The translations under genes were made by a program, and so were the position numbers. 64,000 nucleotides of DNA from Chryseobacterium culicis (GTDB lineage Bacteria > Bacteroidota > Bacteroidia > Flavobacteriales > Weeksellaceae), in contig NZ_FNWQ01000003.1 of the NCBI RefSeq assembly GCF_900108365.1, positions 310,001 to 374,000 of the forward strand, written 5' to 3'. Below are positions 61,715 through 64,000 of the stretch, one piece after another. How positions within the stretch are numbered: the stretch's first letter is position 1; every line of letters starts with the position of its first letter. Under the pieces are notes generated by a model. It had not been told where the DNA came from and did no database searches. It saw only the letters and a program-made list of their open reading frames with translations.

Positions 61715-63781
61715 ATGAAAACAAAACAAGAATTAAAAAAATATTTCGAAAACGGAGATATTCCCATCCAGGAAGAATTCTGGGAGTGGCAGGAGTCTTA
61801 CTGGCATAAGGATGAAAAACTACCTTTAGAAAAGATAGATTATGATTTTTCTAAAAAAGCAGATGTAAATGCGTCCAACTTAAGCCCACAAGATGTTCAG
61901 CTTTGGAAAAACAAAATTGAAACTCCTACATCTATCCAGGCTCCACAATTGAACGGAAATATTTTAACCGTATTTTATACAGGAGAAAATGGTGTTCAAC
62001 AGAGTAAATCTGTGGATTTAGGAACTTTAGCTACCAATAATATTCATATTGACAAGGCAGAATACGATGCAGCTCAAAATATTATCACAATTACCCAAAG
62101 TGATGGATCTGCATTTCATATTAACCTTTCAGAATTCAGTATTATTCCTACTACCAATGCTGATGGAAGCGTAACATTAGCCCAGGAAGGTCAGGATAAA
62201 GTAGTTCTGAAAAAAGTAGCACTCACAGGCAGCTACAATGATCTCTCAGATAAACCTTCTTATACCGGTAATGATAAATTACAAGATGTTATTAACAGAG
62301 GAAACGGAACAAACAATCCTATCATTTTCCAACCCAGCGAAGGCAGAGCTGGTGAAATCAATTTCAGTTCCAAAACCTATTCCTTATGGTTTGGAAACAT
62401 GAACCCAGACCATACCGGAACCTATGGAGTTGGAATCGGATATAATGCTCTTCCCAAATTAACAACCGGGCAAAGTGATATTGCTATCGGAGGTTTTGCC
62501 GGTGCTAATTTAACAACCGGAGACTGGAACACTATGGTAGGCGTAAACAGTGGTTCTCTTTTAACAACTGGAAGTTATAACGTAATGGTTGGAACTGAAG
62601 CTGGTAAAAATTCAACAACAGCTTTAGGATGTACCTATGTTGGAGACGAAGCTGGTGTTAAAAATATCGATGGAAAATACAATACCACTTTAGGAATAGG
62701 ATCCGGCTACTGGCTAACTCATGGAGTTCAAAACACATTTCTTGGAGCTTTTGCAGGCCAGAATTATGGAAAAGTTACCTCTTCAGGAGCATGGGGTTCA
62801 AATACCTTCATCGGATACAATGCAGCATCAACTACTCATGCAATGGGTGTTTGGGGAGATAACAACGTGGTTATAGGCTGTAATGCTCCATTAGGAGGAT
62901 CCACTTTCAATAAGTTAGTTATTGAATCCAATCCTGTAGCAAGACGTCATGATTTTGTTACGCCTTTAATTGGTGGAGATTTTGCCGCAAGAACACTGGA
63001 TTTTGACGCTGTTGTTTCAGCAAAAAGAACTCCTTTGGCAGATAATACATATACAAAAGTAGCTGTTCTGAATACCAATAATGTATTTGGGTATAAAAAC
63101 CTGTCAGATTTCACCAATTTTATTCCGCTTACCGGGACACAACAGGATAATCCTTTAACCGGAGCTATTGAATACAAGGGAAGTGATACAACAGGTATTA
63201 ATTCATTCGGATTTCATAGTAGCCATTCTACTACTGATAAAGCAGGTTTCGACATTGAGGACGACGGTGCACTAACTCCATATATCTACTGGATGGGGGG
63301 ACAAAATATAAAAACAGCACTAAGAGTTTACTATGATGATGTTACAGTATTTTCAAACAGTCCTACTTTCTCCGGTTTAAAAGGAGGAAATTATTACGGA
63401 GAATTTTATCAAGATGTAAGTTACATCCAGAAACAGTATGCAGACAAGCAGCATTCTTATACCACCAAAGAAGAGCTAACAGGCGGGAAATGGATCAATG
63501 GTAAACCAGTTTACAAAAAAACGTTGTTTTTGGACCAGATCCCTAGAACGGGCCAAATTGAGCTGAAAGCTGAATTCCCAGACATCGACACTATTATTTC
63601 CAATGAAATGTTTACAGAATGGGATGATATGAAAACTGCATTTGCGGGAAATCAATGGCGATCAAAGGCCTTCATTACCGTCGAAAGAGAAATGGCTACC
63701 ATTGAACTATTGAATGTACCAGATTATAACTATTCCCTTATTAACTCATTTACTCTAACTCTTGAGTACACCAAAAAATAA
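61715..63781 (+). CDS. Tail-fibre-like protein with the shared N-terminal module (copy 4)
   Basis: 688 residues. The N-terminal module is present but more diverged (MKTKQELKKYFENGD...EEFWEWQESYWHK). Then comes KADVNASNLSPQDVQLWKNKI and GSYNDLSDKPSYTGN, segments common in Bacteroidota phage tail fibres. A head-like repeat region at about 240-360 has units such as LTTGQSDIAIGGFAG, LTTGDWNTMVGVNSG and LTTGSYNVMVGTEAG, as in trimeric fibre or YadA-like heads. The C-terminal 150 residues (KWINGKPVYKKTLFLDQIP) may be the tip. It is probably a receptor-binding or adhesive fibre; no tail-structural gene is visible before the window ends. Confidence 0.78.
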   Translation: MKTKQELKKYFENGDIPIQEEFWEWQESYWHKDEKLPLEKIDYDFSKKADVNASNLSPQDVQLWKNKIETPTSIQAPQLNGNILTVFYTGENGVQQSKSVDLGTLATNNIHIDKAEYDAAQNIITITQSDGSAFHINLSEFSIIPTTNADGSVTLAQEGQDKVVLKKVALTGSYNDLSDKPSYTGNDKLQDVINRGNGTNNPIIFQPSEGRAGEINFSSKTYSLWFGNMNPDHTGTYGVGIGYNALPKLTTGQSDIAIGGFAGANLTTGDWNTMVGVNSGSLLTTGSYNVMVGTEAGKNSTTALGCTYVGDEAGVKNIDGKYNTTLGIGSGYWLTHGVQNTFLGAFAGQNYGKVTSSGAWGSNTFIGYNAASTTHAMGVWGDNNVVIGCNAPLGGSTFNKLVIESNPVARRHDFVTPLIGGDFAARTLDFDAVVSAKRTPLADNTYTKVAVLNTNNVFGYKNLSDFTNFIPLTGTQQDNPLTGAIEYKGSDTTGINSFGFHSSHSTTDKAGFDIEDDGALTPYIYWMGGQNIKTALRVYYDDVTVFSNSPTFSGLKGGNYYGEFYQDVSYIQKQYADKQHSYTTKEELTGGKWINGKPVYKKTLFLDQIPRTGQIELKAEFPDIDTIISNEMFTEWDDMKTAFAGNQWRSKAFITVEREMATIELLNVPDYNYSLINSFTLTLEYTKK

Positions 63782-63786
63782 ACAAA

Positions 63787-64000
63787 ATGCCAACAACTAA
63801 TACATCAACAAAAAAATCTGCATTTACTGTAGGAAAATCCTTAGTAGGAGAAGGAATTATTAACTATAAAGAAACAAATTCTATGAGCTCAACAAATAAT
63901 GCATCACAATCTCTTTTCAGATTTGTAAGTCTGAGAAACCCGCAATTAACAGAAACTAAAGACAAAAATTTAGGATTCATCCATAGACCTAAAGGCGTTG
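63787..64000 (+). CDS. Unknown protein, cut by the right edge
   Basis: The ATG at 63787 is 5 nt after the fibre-like gene stop and the frame is open for 71 codons to the window end (MPTTNTSTKKSAFTVGKSLVG ... FRFVSLRNPQLTETKDKN, about 1-64). The N-terminus is Thr/Ser/Asn-rich and there is no signal peptide. I do not recognise the family. The 5-nt gap shows that it belongs to the same operon, so it probably works with the fibre-like proteins. Confidence 0.7.
   Translation, partial: MPTTNTSTKKSAFTVGKSLVGEGIINYKETNSMSSTNNASQSLFRFVSLRNPQLTETKDKNLGFIHRPKGV

Noticed and set aside
57094..64000. Complete prophage
   Set aside because: No integrase, terminase, portal, capsid or tail-tube gene is visible. 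Only endolysin-like and fibre-like genes are present, so a phage origin is possible but not shown.
1..64000. CRISPR arrays, tRNA and rRNA genes, insertion sequences
   Set aside because: I looked for regular spaced repeats, transposase motifs and RNA gene signatures and saw none; this was by eye, so small RNA genes could be missed.

Overview
The window looks like chromosomal DNA of a flavobacterium close to Chryseobacterium (Weeksellaceae, Bacteroidota). The evidence is a SusC/SusD pair, type IX secretion C-terminal tails, repeated TAnnTTTG -7 promoter boxes, AT-rich DNA, the Bacteroidota pairing of an XRE-S24 regulator with DinB and a short DnaE, and close resemblance to Chryseobacterium-type proteins. 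I see no rRNA, tRNA, CRISPR array, transposase or complete prophage.

Bases 1-20114 hold the 3' end of a TonB-dependent receptor gene, then an eleven-gene minus-strand polysaccharide utilization locus for N-glycans. Two secreted GH18 endo-beta-N-acetylglucosaminidases would release glycans, and SusC/SusD would import them. Two GH92 proteins and a GH125 would trim alpha-mannose, an MFS carrier would bring the product into the cytoplasm, and GH130 would phosphorolyse Man-beta-1,4-GlcNAc. A ROK kinase and a cupin of the mannose-6-phosphate isomerase type would feed the sugars into metabolism. An AraC regulator (20503-21381) lies just upstream.

Bases 21580-31406 are regulatory and accessory. They hold a second AraC regulator, an OsmC protein, and a TetR-thiolase-hotdog-FabF operon behind a palindromic operator. 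A porin-Dabb-cupin operon follows, divergent from an OmpR-type two-component system, with four 11-bp-period direct repeats in the gap between them. Bases 31439-50000 are mostly housekeeping or poorly known: L,D-transpeptidase, MsrB, DUF445, PyrD, a pseudouridine synthase, an esterase, glycyl-tRNA synthetase, a lipoprotein, an M48 peptidase, a serine hydrolase, a YdeI-like protein, a TPR-AraC regulator and three tandem secreted paralogues with C1q-like ends.

Bases 50142-55197 are a damage-type mutagenesis cassette (DnaE2-like polymerase, DinB, divergent S24 regulator) with direct repeats in the control region. After a CPA1 antiporter, bases 57000-64000 hold the least familiar region: an M15 peptidase, a patatin lipase, a small very acidic protein, and an operon of four genes sharing one N-terminal module fused to different C-termini (BspA-like leucine-rich repeats or a tail-fibre-like region), plus a gene cut by the window end. 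Four promoters here, and one orphan site at 55234, share one motif with fixed geometry: CGWCA-N5-YGWCG, 11 nt, TAnnTTTG. This common control of lytic, lipase and receptor-binding-like genes is the best candidate for an undescribed system.
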